From positions 1 through 23,431 of IMG/VR virus record IMGVR_UViG_3300023278_003366: a DNA stretch of 23,431 nucleotides; one strand, 5' to 3'. The position numbers and the translations under genes were made by a program. Under the pieces are notes generated by a model. The model made no database searches, was not told the DNA's origin, and worked only from the letters and a program-made list of their open reading frames with translations. This document shows positions 7,280-14,457 of the stretch, in pieces (within the stretch, counting starts at the first letter, position 1; every line of letters begins with the position of its first letter). Source of the DNA: a virus.

Positions 7280-8043
7280 TGAAGCTATTCTTTGATCACA
7301 TTTGCGGCAAACAAGCAGATACTGATTTTATACATACTTTAGTAAGTGCTACTGTAGACAGAAGCGAAGAACAAGAAGCCCTAGATAATGGCTGGTGTCC
7401 ATCAAATATATGGTATAACCAAGATACAAATTTTATGAGGGACAACAAAATTATTTGGTATCAAAGTCGCCAAACTAGATTAAATTTAAACAAATATAAA
7501 GAAACCAAGAACGAAAAAAAAGCTTGGAAGAAAATATCTAAATCAAACATTAAAATAGAAATAACCACCGACCCAGATTTTATAAAATTATATAAAATTT
7601 ATAAAAACTATGTTCAGTATAAAAATTTTGCCTCAGTGCTATCTAAACAAGAATTCATAGAGGTTTACGAAAAAGGCAACCATGTATTTTTAATTTACGG
7701 AGATGTTGGTTTTAGTGTTGTAGAAAAAATTGGACAAAGTCTGCTGGCTCATCAATTTTGCTGGGGTTACGAAGATAAAGTATTGGGTTTAGGTAGGTTC
7801 TCTACTTATAGAGAAATATCTTTAGCAAAAGAGCTAGGTTTAAAATATTTATATTTAGGGCCGAGCTACGAAACTCACGGAAAATATAAAAGCTCATTCT
7901 CAGGGTTTGAGTTTTGGACTGGCAGAAAATGGTGCAGTAACGAAACAAAGTATTTCAATTTATTAAAACAAGATGAAAGAATAACCTCGGTGGAGGATTT
8001 GACCAACTCTTATGATTCGTTCTTCGATTCTTTTTCTGTATAA
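7279..8043 (+). CDS. Arginyl/leucyl-tRNA-protein transferase-like enzyme (ATE/Bpt family, GNAT fold)
   Basis: 254 residues, close to bacterial Bpt. The N-terminal part has the 'GW...' strand and SRQTRLNLNKYKETKNEKKAWKKI, which follows the family's 'CRxLRxxVxxFxxSxxQRR' segment. The C-terminal half is the clearer match: LGLGRFSTYREISLAKELGLKYLYLGPSYE and KYKSSFSGFEFWTGRKW correspond to 'LGTYAxLxxIxxARxLGLPYLYLGYWI' and 'MxYKxxFxPxExxxxGxW'. Known members move Arg, or Leu in Bpt, from tRNA to a protein N-terminus, creating a degradation signal. The metal-binding cysteine pairs of eukaryotic ATE1 are not obvious; Cys9 and Cys40 remain. It is coupled to the pseudokinase gene, and its last 34 nt overlap the end of the opposing gene. 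Confidence 0.72.
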   Translation: MKLFFDHICGKQADTDFIHTLVSATVDRSEEQEALDNGWCPSNIWYNQDTNFMRDNKIIWYQSRQTRLNLNKYKETKNEKKAWKKISKSNIKIEITTDPDFIKLYKIYKNYVQYKNFASVLSKQEFIEVYEKGNHVFLIYGDVGFSVVEKIGQSLLAHQFCWGYEDKVLGLGRFSTYREISLAKELGLKYLYLGPSYETHGKYKSSFSGFEFWTGRKWCSNETKYFNLLKQDERITSVEDLTNSYDSFFDSFSV

Positions 8044-8666
8044 TTTAAGTCAGTAAACTCTGTCATAAAAGAATTATCTGTATATTTTACTCTTTTATTT
8101 TCTACACTATAGAAGTTTTGGTCAATTTGATACCCAGGATTTTTAGTCAAAGGCTCCTCAACCCAAGCGTCATCATGCCATATAATTCTGTTATTTGGGT
8201 AAGCGTAAAAATTACCATTTTGCATTTTAAAAAGGTGGGCGCACTTATGTTCTGGATGTTCGGAAAAATTTGTGTCTAAGACCCCTTTGTTTTCCCAAGC
8301 CCAATCTATTGTAAACATATATTCGCCCCACTCTCTTTTGTTTGAAGGCGTTATTAGTATACCCCTTAAACCTTTTAGCCTAGATCTGACATTAACGTCC
8401 ACGTAGGGTGAAAAACAATCCCAATACATTGCCTCCTCTAGTGGCACTGGTTCACATTCCTTCCAGCAAAGAGCTGTTATTGGTCGCCTAGTCCAGTTAA
8501 CGCCATTATCTAAATAACATTCAAATAAAGGAACCCTTTTTTCCATAGAAGCCACAGAGTGTACGTCACACGGCGTATATTCGCCAAACCCCTTTTCATG
8601 ATTATAAAGATACTCGTTTCTTATAGAACAAGTAAAGGTTGGTAAATTATGATTTAAATACGCCAT
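8010..8666 (-). CDS. Unrecognised protein, single-gene minus-strand unit
   Basis: 218 residues from the ATG at 8666. An in-frame ATG at 8711 would add 15 residues, but those overlap the promoter region, whereas GTGTAATA lies 8 nt before 8666. The chain is rich in Trp, Tyr, His and Cys (ALCWKECEP, YWDCFSPY, FTIDWAWEN, IIWHDDAWVEEP) and has no signal peptide or membrane helix. The aromatic-rich middle looks like a compact globular domain. I do not recognise the family. It stands alone on this strand between plus-strand genes, and its C-terminal 34 nt overlap the end of the ATE-like gene tail to tail. Confidence 0.72.
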   Translation of the reverse strand: MAYLNHNLPTFTCSIRNEYLYNHEKGFGEYTPCDVHSVASMEKRVPLFECYLDNGVNWTRRPITALCWKECEPVPLEEAMYWDCFSPYVDVNVRSRLKGLRGILITPSNKREWGEYMFTIDWAWENKGVLDTNFSEHPEHKCAHLFKMQNGNFYAYPNNRIIWHDDAWVEEPLTKNPGYQIDQNFYSVENKRVKYTDNSFMTEFTDLNYTEKESKNES

Positions 8667-8674
8667 ATGTAGAA

Positions 8675-8682
8675 TATTACAC
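8675..8682 (-). promoter_or_regulatory. GTGTAATA box before the 8666 gene
   Basis: Read on the minus strand the sequence is AAAGTGTAATA, ending 8 nt before the ATG at 8666, with no Shine-Dalgarno. It shares a 40-nt divergent gap with the TATAATA box serving the plus-strand gene at 8706. Confidence 0.5.
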
Positions 8683-8691
8683 TTTCTACTA

Positions 8692-8698
8692 TATAATA
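8692..8698 (+). promoter_or_regulatory. TATAATA box before the 8706 gene
   Basis: TATAATA ends 7 nt before ATG 8706. If used as a sigma-70-like -10 box, transcription would start on or next to the start codon. There is no Shine-Dalgarno in the gap AGCTAAT. Confidence 0.45.
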
Positions 8699-8705
8699 AG
8701 CTAAT

Positions 8706-9170
8706 ATGCAATATAATCTATATAAACCCAACTCAAAAGGAACTGGTTGTGCTTTTTCCTTTAAAATTATTACAAAAGATAAGGAAGGCAATCCATCTAA
8801 GCCAACGTTTTTAATTCAATCTATTAAGCAAGCTAGCTGGAACGCTCAAAAAAGAACTGGCTCATTTAGCGCTAATGCAAAAGACCCAGAAAAAAATATT
8901 TATTGCAAAATCAATGAAAACGAAGCGGGTGCCATTTTAGATGCTATTGAAAAATATTCAGATTTCTCCGCATTTCACACATATAATGATGATAAAACCA
9001 CAATCTCACTCAAGCCTTACACAAAGAACAATGGCGTGAATGCTTGGTCATTTGGCGTCATTAAAAACTCCACACTTAAGTTTGGTATTGGAATTGAAAT
9101 TGGTGAAGCTAGAACTCTAAAAAGTTTACTAGAGCTTTATCTCATCAAATTTTTTACCTTTGAAGGTTAA
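8706..9170 (+). CDS. Possible ssDNA-binding protein with PC4/Whirly-like strand-helix pattern
   Basis: 154 residues. The order of elements is suggestive of PC4/Whirly-type ssDNA-binding folds: strand-rich FSFKIITK and TFLIQSIKQASWN, KNIYCKINENEAGAILDAIEKYSDFSAFHTYN (strand, helix, then the characteristic SxFH turn), then TTISLKPY, WSFGVIKN, and a final GIEIGEARTLKSLLELYL helix. Whirly proteins show a comparable strand, 'ExxxLxxL', 'FxHDP', strand, strand, 'SxAEAxxLxxxxxYxLP' order. I rest this on pattern only, with no decisive motif. The stop overlaps the glycosyltransferase ATG (TAATG). It could instead be a small unrelated beta-rich phage protein. Confidence 0.6.
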   Translation: MQYNLYKPNSKGTGCAFSFKIITKDKEGNPSKPTFLIQSIKQASWNAQKRTGSFSANAKDPEKNIYCKINENEAGAILDAIEKYSDFSAFHTYNDDKTTISLKPYTKNNGVNAWSFGVIKNSTLKFGIGIEIGEARTLKSLLELYLIKFFTFEG

Positions 9171-10861
9171 TGAAAAAAATTCTTTTCCACTCTAATTCAG
9201 CTAAAGCTTTCACGGGTTTCGGAAAAAATGCGAAAAATATTCTTCGCCATCTTTACAAAACTGGCAAATACGAGATTATTGAATTTGCAAATGGGCTTCA
9301 ATGGGGAGACCCTTCTCTCTCACTAAGACCTTGGAAAGCTCAAGGTTCGCTTCCAAACAACCCATCTGTAATACAACAAGTGAATCAAGACCCCCAAAAG
9401 GGTCGTGCTGCTGGATATGGAGCGTACACAATAGATGCCGCAATAAAGCAATACAAACCAGACATTTACCTTGGTGTAGAAGACATCTGGGCTTTTGCGG
9501 GCTATTACGATAAACCTTGGTGGAATAAAATCAATAATATGATTTGGACAACACTAGATAGCCAACCTATTTTACCTCAAGCTATTGATGCGGCTCCAAA
9601 AACAAAAAACTTTTACTCTTGGGCGTCCTTTGCCGAAAGAGACTTAAAGAAAATGGGTCATGAAAACGTCGGCACGCTTCACGGCACAGTTGACACTAAT
9701 GATTTTTTTCGAATGTCTAATCATGAAAGACAAAACTTAAGAAATAAATTTGGGTTAAACGATGAGTTTATTATTGGGTTTGTGTTTAGAAATCAGCTTC
9801 GCAAAAGCGTGCCAAATTTAATGGAGGGTTTTAAAAGTTTCAAAAAAGATCATCCTAAAGCAAAATTGCTTTTGCATACTCACTGGTCAGAAGGTTGGGA
9901 CATCCCAAGACTGATTAAAGAAAAAGAACTTAAAAACGAAGATATATTAACTACCTATTTTTGTTCTGCTTGTGGAGCGTACGAAGTTAAGCCATTTGTT
10001 GGACAGAAACAAACATGTCGGTTTTGTGGCACAGAAAAATCACTAAACACCACTAATGTGGGTGCTGGAGTAAACGAAAGTCAACTTAATGAGATTTACA
10101 ATCTTATGGATGTTTACTGTCACCCCTTTACAAGCGGCGGTATGGAAATTCCTATTTTTGAAGCAAAAATGACGGAACTAATAACTCTTGTAACAAATTA
10201 TTCTTGCGGAGAAGATTCATGCACATCTGAATCTGGCAGTTTTCCTTTAGATTGGTCTGAATACAGAGAGCCAGGAACTCAGTTTATTAAAGCTTCAACC
10301 TATCCATCAAGCATAGCCAAACAACTTAAGAAGGTTTACCAAATGAAGCTCGATAAGCGTCTTCAAATGGGAAAAAAAGCAAGAGATTGGACAATTGAAA
10401 ACTACTCTACTGAATCTGTAGGAAAAAAACTTGAAGCCATTCTAGATGCAATGCCAGATGTAGATTATGATTTTACAAATGTGCATGAATCTGAAGAAGG
10501 CAAAACAGAATTAGAAGATTTGTTGGATGACGGTAAAAGAATCGCTGTTTTAATGCCTGAATCGGCAGGGGATGTTTTATGGATTAATAGTTTAATGACA
10601 AACCTTAAAGATCTTTACCCTTCACATGATATATATGTCTTCACTAAAAATACATTTTTTGATTATATTGAAGATCATCCGTGCGTTCACAAAGCCTTGC
10701 CTTATTCTCAGAATATAGACAATCTGCACGCCCTAGAAGGAAAAGAAAGCCATGAAGGGCTTTTTGATATGGCCTTTTTGCCTCATTACGGAACTCAACG
10801 TTTCCATAATTATCATCATAACGGTTTAGATAAAACTCAATTTGAATTATATGAAAATTAA
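9170..10861 (+). CDS. GT4-like glycosyltransferase with internal zinc knuckle, fused to the N-terminal half of a GT9 domain
   Basis: 563 residues. Residues 1 to about 430 form a GT-B glycosyltransferase: N-terminal FHSNSAKAFTGFGKNAKN, an acceptor-domain region, then RNQLRKSVPNLMEGF and SGGMEIPIFEAKMTELITLVT, the donor-site segment of GT4 enzymes (the first Glu of the usual EX7E is Gly). Inserted at Cys265-x2-Cys268-x14-Cys283-x2-Cys286 is a zinc-ribbon-like knuckle. Residues about 465-563 are a different domain: RIAVLMPESAGDVLWINSLMTNLKDLYP and the following strand match the start of GT9/ADP-heptose-type transferases. It stops before the GT9 donor half, which is encoded at 11233-12357. Likely role: adding sugar to virion or host-surface glycans; donor unknown. 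It is start/stop coupled to the upstream gene. Confidence 0.82.
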   Translation: MKKILFHSNSAKAFTGFGKNAKNILRHLYKTGKYEIIEFANGLQWGDPSLSLRPWKAQGSLPNNPSVIQQVNQDPQKGRAAGYGAYTIDAAIKQYKPDIYLGVEDIWAFAGYYDKPWWNKINNMIWTTLDSQPILPQAIDAAPKTKNFYSWASFAERDLKKMGHENVGTLHGTVDTNDFFRMSNHERQNLRNKFGLNDEFIIGFVFRNQLRKSVPNLMEGFKSFKKDHPKAKLLLHTHWSEGWDIPRLIKEKELKNEDILTTYFCSACGAYEVKPFVGQKQTCRFCGTEKSLNTTNVGAGVNESQLNEIYNLMDVYCHPFTSGGMEIPIFEAKMTELITLVTNYSCGEDSCTSESGSFPLDWSEYREPGTQFIKASTYPSSIAKQLKKVYQMKLDKRLQMGKKARDWTIENYSTESVGKKLEAILDAMPDVDYDFTNVHESEEGKTELEDLLDDGKRIAVLMPESAGDVLWINSLMTNLKDLYPSHDIYVFTKNTFFDYIEDHPCVHKALPYSQNIDNLHALEGKESHEGLFDMAFLPHYGTQRFHNYHHNGLDKTQFELYEN

Positions 10862-11249
10862 TATTCCAATATCAGTAGGCGAACTCGTTGATAAAATTAC
10901 AATTCTTGAAATTAAATCGATAATGATTAATGACAAATTTAAATTGGCCGAAGTCAAAAACGAAAAAACTCAACTCACGAAAGAGTTTGAAAAAATTTGT
11001 AACGCTAATCTTTCTAAATCACAACTCTTTGCCCTAAAAGCAGATCTTTATGAAACCAACTTAAGACTTTGGCATATTGAAGATAATATCAGAAAGAGTG
11101 AACGAAATAAGGATTTTGGCGCAGAATTTATTAGATTAGCCAGAAGTGTTTATCAGGCAAATGATATGCGATTTGGTCTTAAAAACAATATTAATCAATT
11201 AACCAATTCAGACATAAAGGAAGTAAAATCATATGAGTCATATAGCTGA
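10851..11249 (+). CDS. DUF6165-like protein
   Basis: 132 residues. The N-terminus INIPISVGELVDKITILEIKSIMI followed by DKFKLAEVKNEKTQLTKEF is what I recall of the DUF6165 family, small helical proteins of unknown function often encoded near glycosyltransferases. The rest is predicted helical with many charged residues, including a WHIEDNIR helix. I chose ATG 10851 over an upstream TTG at 10842 because the conserved sequence starts there. It overlaps the GT4/GT9-N gene by 11 nt and the GT9-C gene by 17 nt, in a third reading frame, so it lies exactly between the two halves of the GT9 domain. Confidence 0.72.
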   Translation: MKINIPISVGELVDKITILEIKSIMINDKFKLAEVKNEKTQLTKEFEKICNANLSKSQLFALKADLYETNLRLWHIEDNIRKSERNKDFGAEFIRLARSVYQANDMRFGLKNNINQLTNSDIKEVKSYESYS

Positions 11250-12357
11250 AGTATACGCTAAAGATTTGGGAGTCAAAATAGGCAAACCAATAATTACCGA
11301 ACATTTTTTTCCTGGGCTTCCAGAAAAATATATAACGATACAATCTTCCAATAAAATGCCAGCGGCTAACTATCTTTATTGGGATATGGTGGTTACTATG
11401 ATTAAACCCTTCCTTAAAGATATTAAAATAATTCAAATTGGCGGCCCGAATGAAAATTTAATCAAAGGCGTTAATGCTTCAGCTCTTGGCTCATCATATA
11501 AACAGATGAATTATACTATTAGAAAAGCGCAAGCTCATGTTGGATGTGACAGTCTTCCAGGTCATGTAGCTAGTGCTTATGATGTGCCTTCGGTAATTTT
11601 GCATTTTAATCTCTACAAGGAGAATTCTAAACCCCTGTGGCATAAAAATAATTCTTGCATAAGTCTTTCGCCAGATTTCTCAAAAATCAAACCTTCCTTT
11701 GGGACAAATTGCAAAAGAATCAATGAGATAAAACCAGAAATCGTAGCGCAGTCTATTTTAGATCAGCTAGAAATTAAAGAAAAAATAAAATTCAAAACGG
11801 TCAGAATAGGTAGCGCATTTCATGACGATGTAGTAGAAATTGTCCCTAACTTTTTCGCTTTCTCTCAAGAACTATCTGGAAAGGCGATTAACGTCAGGGG
11901 AGATATAGAACACAACCTAGATAATATCTGTCAATGGTGTCAAATGTGTATGGTGAATCTTAATTTATCTGATGTTTTTGATTTAAATATCTTGCCATAC
12001 ATGCCAAACCTTAAGCAGGTCACTTACAAATATGACACGAGTGAAAAAAGAGATCTCACTTATTTCTTCAAAGCTTTAATAAATAAAAAAATCAATGTAA
12101 TTATACAAGTTAAGGACGGAGAGAATATTTCCAAAGTCCGTCTTAAATATTTTGACTTTTTAGTTGTAGACGACAGCAAAGTAGATCATGAAACAGTCAA
12201 GGCTTCGAAATTCGTATCTAAAAAAAGGTTTGTTTCTAATGCTGAAATTTTCCCTTCTGAATCTTCCGCAAAAAGGCTTGACAAATCTAATAGTTTCGTA
12301 TATGATGAAGCCTCAAAACTAGAACTAGAAAACTTATATCTATATGACGAAGAATAA
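11233..12357 (+). CDS. C-terminal (nucleotide-sugar) half of a GT9-type glycosyltransferase plus unassigned C-terminal domain
   Basis: 374 residues. Residues 1 to about 185 are the second Rossmann-like half of a GT9/heptosyltransferase: EKYITIQSS, a helix, DIKIIQIGGPNE, SYKQMNYTIRKAQAHVGCDSLPGHVASAYDVPSVILHF. The last segment is the family's 'li~~a~~~igxDSGxxHxAxAxxxPxVxlF' donor-site region. The first half of that fold is missing and sits at the C-terminus of the protein at 9170-10861. The ~190-residue remainder (SAFHDDVVEIVPNFF, QWCQMCMVNLNLSDVFDLNILPYMPNLKQVTY) looks like a leucine-rich alpha/beta domain that I cannot name. The two polypeptides presumably assemble into one GT9 enzyme. Confidence 0.75.
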   Translation: MSHIAEVYAKDLGVKIGKPIITEHFFPGLPEKYITIQSSNKMPAANYLYWDMVVTMIKPFLKDIKIIQIGGPNENLIKGVNASALGSSYKQMNYTIRKAQAHVGCDSLPGHVASAYDVPSVILHFNLYKENSKPLWHKNNSCISLSPDFSKIKPSFGTNCKRINEIKPEIVAQSILDQLEIKEKIKFKTVRIGSAFHDDVVEIVPNFFAFSQELSGKAINVRGDIEHNLDNICQWCQMCMVNLNLSDVFDLNILPYMPNLKQVTYKYDTSEKRDLTYFFKALINKKINVIIQVKDGENISKVRLKYFDFLVVDDSKVDHETVKASKFVSKKRFVSNAEIFPSESSAKRLDKSNSFVYDEASKLELENLYLYDEE

Positions 12358-13084
12358 ATTATACGGCCCAGACATCTGGCAACGCAACGAACACGGACTC
12401 TTAGAGTCTGTTGAATATGAATTTAATGAAGATGGCTCAGTCAATTGGCGAGCTATGATTAGCCCAGAACACTTATACCCCAATAAGGATCACTTCGAAA
12501 TGCGCAAAATGCCAGTTCCAGATTCTATCGAGGGTTTAGAAGACAACCAGCTTTTGATTAAGCTTGGAGGAATTAAAGAGTTAGCGAAGCTTCGTGGCTT
12601 TCATAATTTGACATACGACATTTACGAGTCTTCTGACGATCGTGTTGTGACCCAGTGCATGATTAATTGGATTGACAACTACGAAAGTAATGGCAGTCAA
12701 ACATTTAGTTCAATAGCTAATGCCACCATTCACAATACAAACGGATTTGCTGCTAAGTTTTTGGAATGCATTGCAGAAAATCGTGCGTTTGTTCGTGCTG
12801 TTCGCAACTTTCTTGGTATTCATATTGTCGGAGCTGATGAGATTGACTCTTCTAAGAACAAGTCTCCTATCGTAGCTCCCCCTTCATCCTCTGGAGCGAA
12901 GGATATTAGCCCACAAGGCATTCTAAAGGAAAAAGCGGGTGTAGACTTCAACTCTTTCAAGAACAAGCTCAGAGAGCTTTACAAGGACGAGAAATACAAG
13001 AATGACCCCGAAGTAATTAAAGCTTGGGGAGACTATAAAGACATCCCAGCAAAAGAATGCAGAAAATTGTTAAAACTGGTTTAG
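12344..13084 (+). CDS. Candidate single-strand annealing protein, Rad52-like
   Basis: 246 residues. The centre has a phage recombinase-like pattern: LGGIKELAKLRGFHNLTYDIYES, a strand VVTQCMINWID, FSSIANATIHNTNGFAAKFLECIAENRAFVRAVRNFLGI. The ending resembles the 'AExRAxxRAxRxxL' helix seen in several phage annealing and Rad52-superfamily proteins. A Pro/Ser-rich linker (about 175-190, APPSSSG) joins a charged C-terminal helical region that could bind a single-strand DNA-binding protein. The family assignment is from pattern alone; a DNA-binding protein of another family is possible. ATG 12344 overlaps the GT9-C gene by 14 nt. Confidence 0.62.
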   Translation: MTKNKLYGPDIWQRNEHGLLESVEYEFNEDGSVNWRAMISPEHLYPNKDHFEMRKMPVPDSIEGLEDNQLLIKLGGIKELAKLRGFHNLTYDIYESSDDRVVTQCMINWIDNYESNGSQTFSSIANATIHNTNGFAAKFLECIAENRAFVRAVRNFLGIHIVGADEIDSSKNKSPIVAPPSSSGAKDISPQGILKEKAGVDFNSFKNKLRELYKDEKYKNDPEVIKAWGDYKDIPAKECRKLLKLV

Positions 13085-13527
13085 GTTTTATTTTTAAAGC
13101 GGAGGCTATTGAGGAGTTTTCTAAAGCTTTAGATGATGTCTATGAAAAGACTCAATTAGATACCCACAATGGCCTTCCGTTTAATAAAAATTGTCTAGAA
13201 TCTTATCTTTCTAACCCAAAGATTTTTAAAAACTTTTTTGCTTATGGTTTTATGAACCATGATAATAAAGTTACAGCTGGCATTATATGGCAAAAGGGTT
13301 TTGACTATACAACTAAGTCAAAAACTCTGGCCGCTGTTCTTTGGGTTTCTGAAGAAAAAAAAGCGTCCTTAAGTTTATTTAAAAAATCTCTAGAGCATAT
13401 AGAATCTATTTATAAGTATGACGTTTTGATATGCGGTAATTCTTTTGACAATGAGAAATTAGAAAAATTTTACAAAAGATTAAATTTTAAAAAACTTAAT
13501 ATATTTTATAAAAATATTAATCAGTAA
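13057..13527 (+). CDS. GNAT-like N-acetyltransferase-fold protein
   Basis: 156 residues. The C-terminal FYKRLNFKKLNIFYKNI is the 'FYxxxGFxxxxxxYxK' ending of GNAT acetyltransferases. Before it, KVTAGIIWQKG and KTLAAVLWVSEEKKASLSLFKKSLEHI fit the beta4/alpha3 region, although the acetyl-CoA-binding Q/RxxGxG/A loop is not obvious. It may therefore be a divergent or inactive member. It overlaps the annealing-protein candidate by 28 nt and ends in an 11-nt tail-to-tail overlap with the last gene of the minus-strand tail operon. Substrate unknown. Confidence 0.62.
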   Translation: MQKIVKTGLGFIFKAEAIEEFSKALDDVYEKTQLDTHNGLPFNKNCLESYLSNPKIFKNFFAYGFMNHDNKVTAGIIWQKGFDYTTKSKTLAAVLWVSEEKKASLSLFKKSLEHIESIYKYDVLICGNSFDNEKLEKFYKRLNFKKLNIFYKNINQ

Positions 13528-14455
13528 TCAAGAAAGCTTCTAAAACTCCGTTTGTATCCAGTAAGCTGGCAATGCTAAATTCACCTAAATCTTGATCTGG
13601 TGATATCCTGGCCAATTCTGGTGTTATTTCTGTAAAACCATCGGTAATATTAGTTCTTAATGGTACGTTGTCCCCACTTATAAATATCTCTTGATTTGTT
13701 CTGATTCTAAAATCGCATGAGAAATCATTGGGTATTCCACTTTCTAAAACAATTCTGCATCCAGTAAATATTTGAACTGGCTCTATCGCCCTAAATAATT
13801 CTAGATCTCTTCCATTGCTTCTACTTATCACGTTTACCTCGGTGCCATTTACAATTTGATCTCCAGACGAAGTTATCGTTGGAGTAAACGGTAGCTGTGG
13901 CTGATCAACAAAACCGCTAAACATTTCTCCAGTAACAGCTTGTGAAGTATCTCCAAATGTTAAAAAATCCAGCGGTATGGCTTTATAAAAAATATTCTCA
14001 TTGAATCTATTTTGTATATCTTCGCCAGGAACAGTAATTTTAGTCGTCAAACCATTTAGGCTTACATTAAATGTATTTACTCTATTATTAAAATTAATGA
14101 TATCTGGTTGGAATTTATCGTTTGACCCACTATAAATTTCTACCTTTTTTATATTTGTGATAGCTGCTCCAGTTACAACCTGATTCGATAATTCTAAACT
14201 ATCTCCAGAAAAAGTTATATCAAAATTTATAGAATTTTCGTTTACTGTTAAGTCGGCTAAATTAACACCAGTTGCAAATATAGTCTCTTTACCTTCAAAT
14301 TTTAAATCTGTAATGGAAAATTTAGGAAATGAAACAATGTATCTTCCAGAACCGCTTACAACATCTAAACTTGAGTTGTTATCTGCCGCCAAAAAATCTA
14401 AAATATATCCGCTCTTCGCTGGGTGCTGGCCAATGAACTGTTGATTTAATCTCAT
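13517..14455 (-). CDS. Probable virion (tail fibre or tip) protein downstream of gpJ
   Basis: 312 residues, beta-rich with many Ser, Thr, Asn and Gly residues. It shows no signal peptide, membrane helix or coiled coil. It is the last gene of the minus-strand tail operon; its ATG lies 2 nt after the gpJ stop. Short repeated patterns of the type 'FSGDSLELSNQVVTGAAIT' and 'PTITSSGDQIVNGTEVNVIS' suggest immunoglobulin-like or fibre strands. I do not recognise the family. Position after gpJ is where many siphoviruses keep fibre or baseplate accessory proteins, so a virion role is inferred. Confidence 0.72.
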   Translation of the reverse strand: MRLNQQFIGQHPAKSGYILDFLAADNNSSLDVVSGSGRYIVSFPKFSITDLKFEGKETIFATGVNLADLTVNENSINFDITFSGDSLELSNQVVTGAAITNIKKVEIYSGSNDKFQPDIINFNNRVNTFNVSLNGLTTKITVPGEDIQNRFNENIFYKAIPLDFLTFGDTSQAVTGEMFSGFVDQPQLPFTPTITSSGDQIVNGTEVNVISRSNGRDLELFRAIEPVQIFTGCRIVLESGIPNDFSCDFRIRTNQEIFISGDNVPLRTNITDGFTEITPELARISPDQDLGEFSIASLLDTNGVLEAFLITD

Positions 14456-14457
14456 AA

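Noticed and set aside
8043-8060. Bidirectional terminator at the convergent junction
   Set aside because: No stem of useful length and no T-run on either strand.
10851-11249. Group I or II intron or intein explaining the split GT9 gene
   Set aside because: The interposed sequence is a plausible coding gene with no intron core pairing, and no intein splice residues are seen at the borders.
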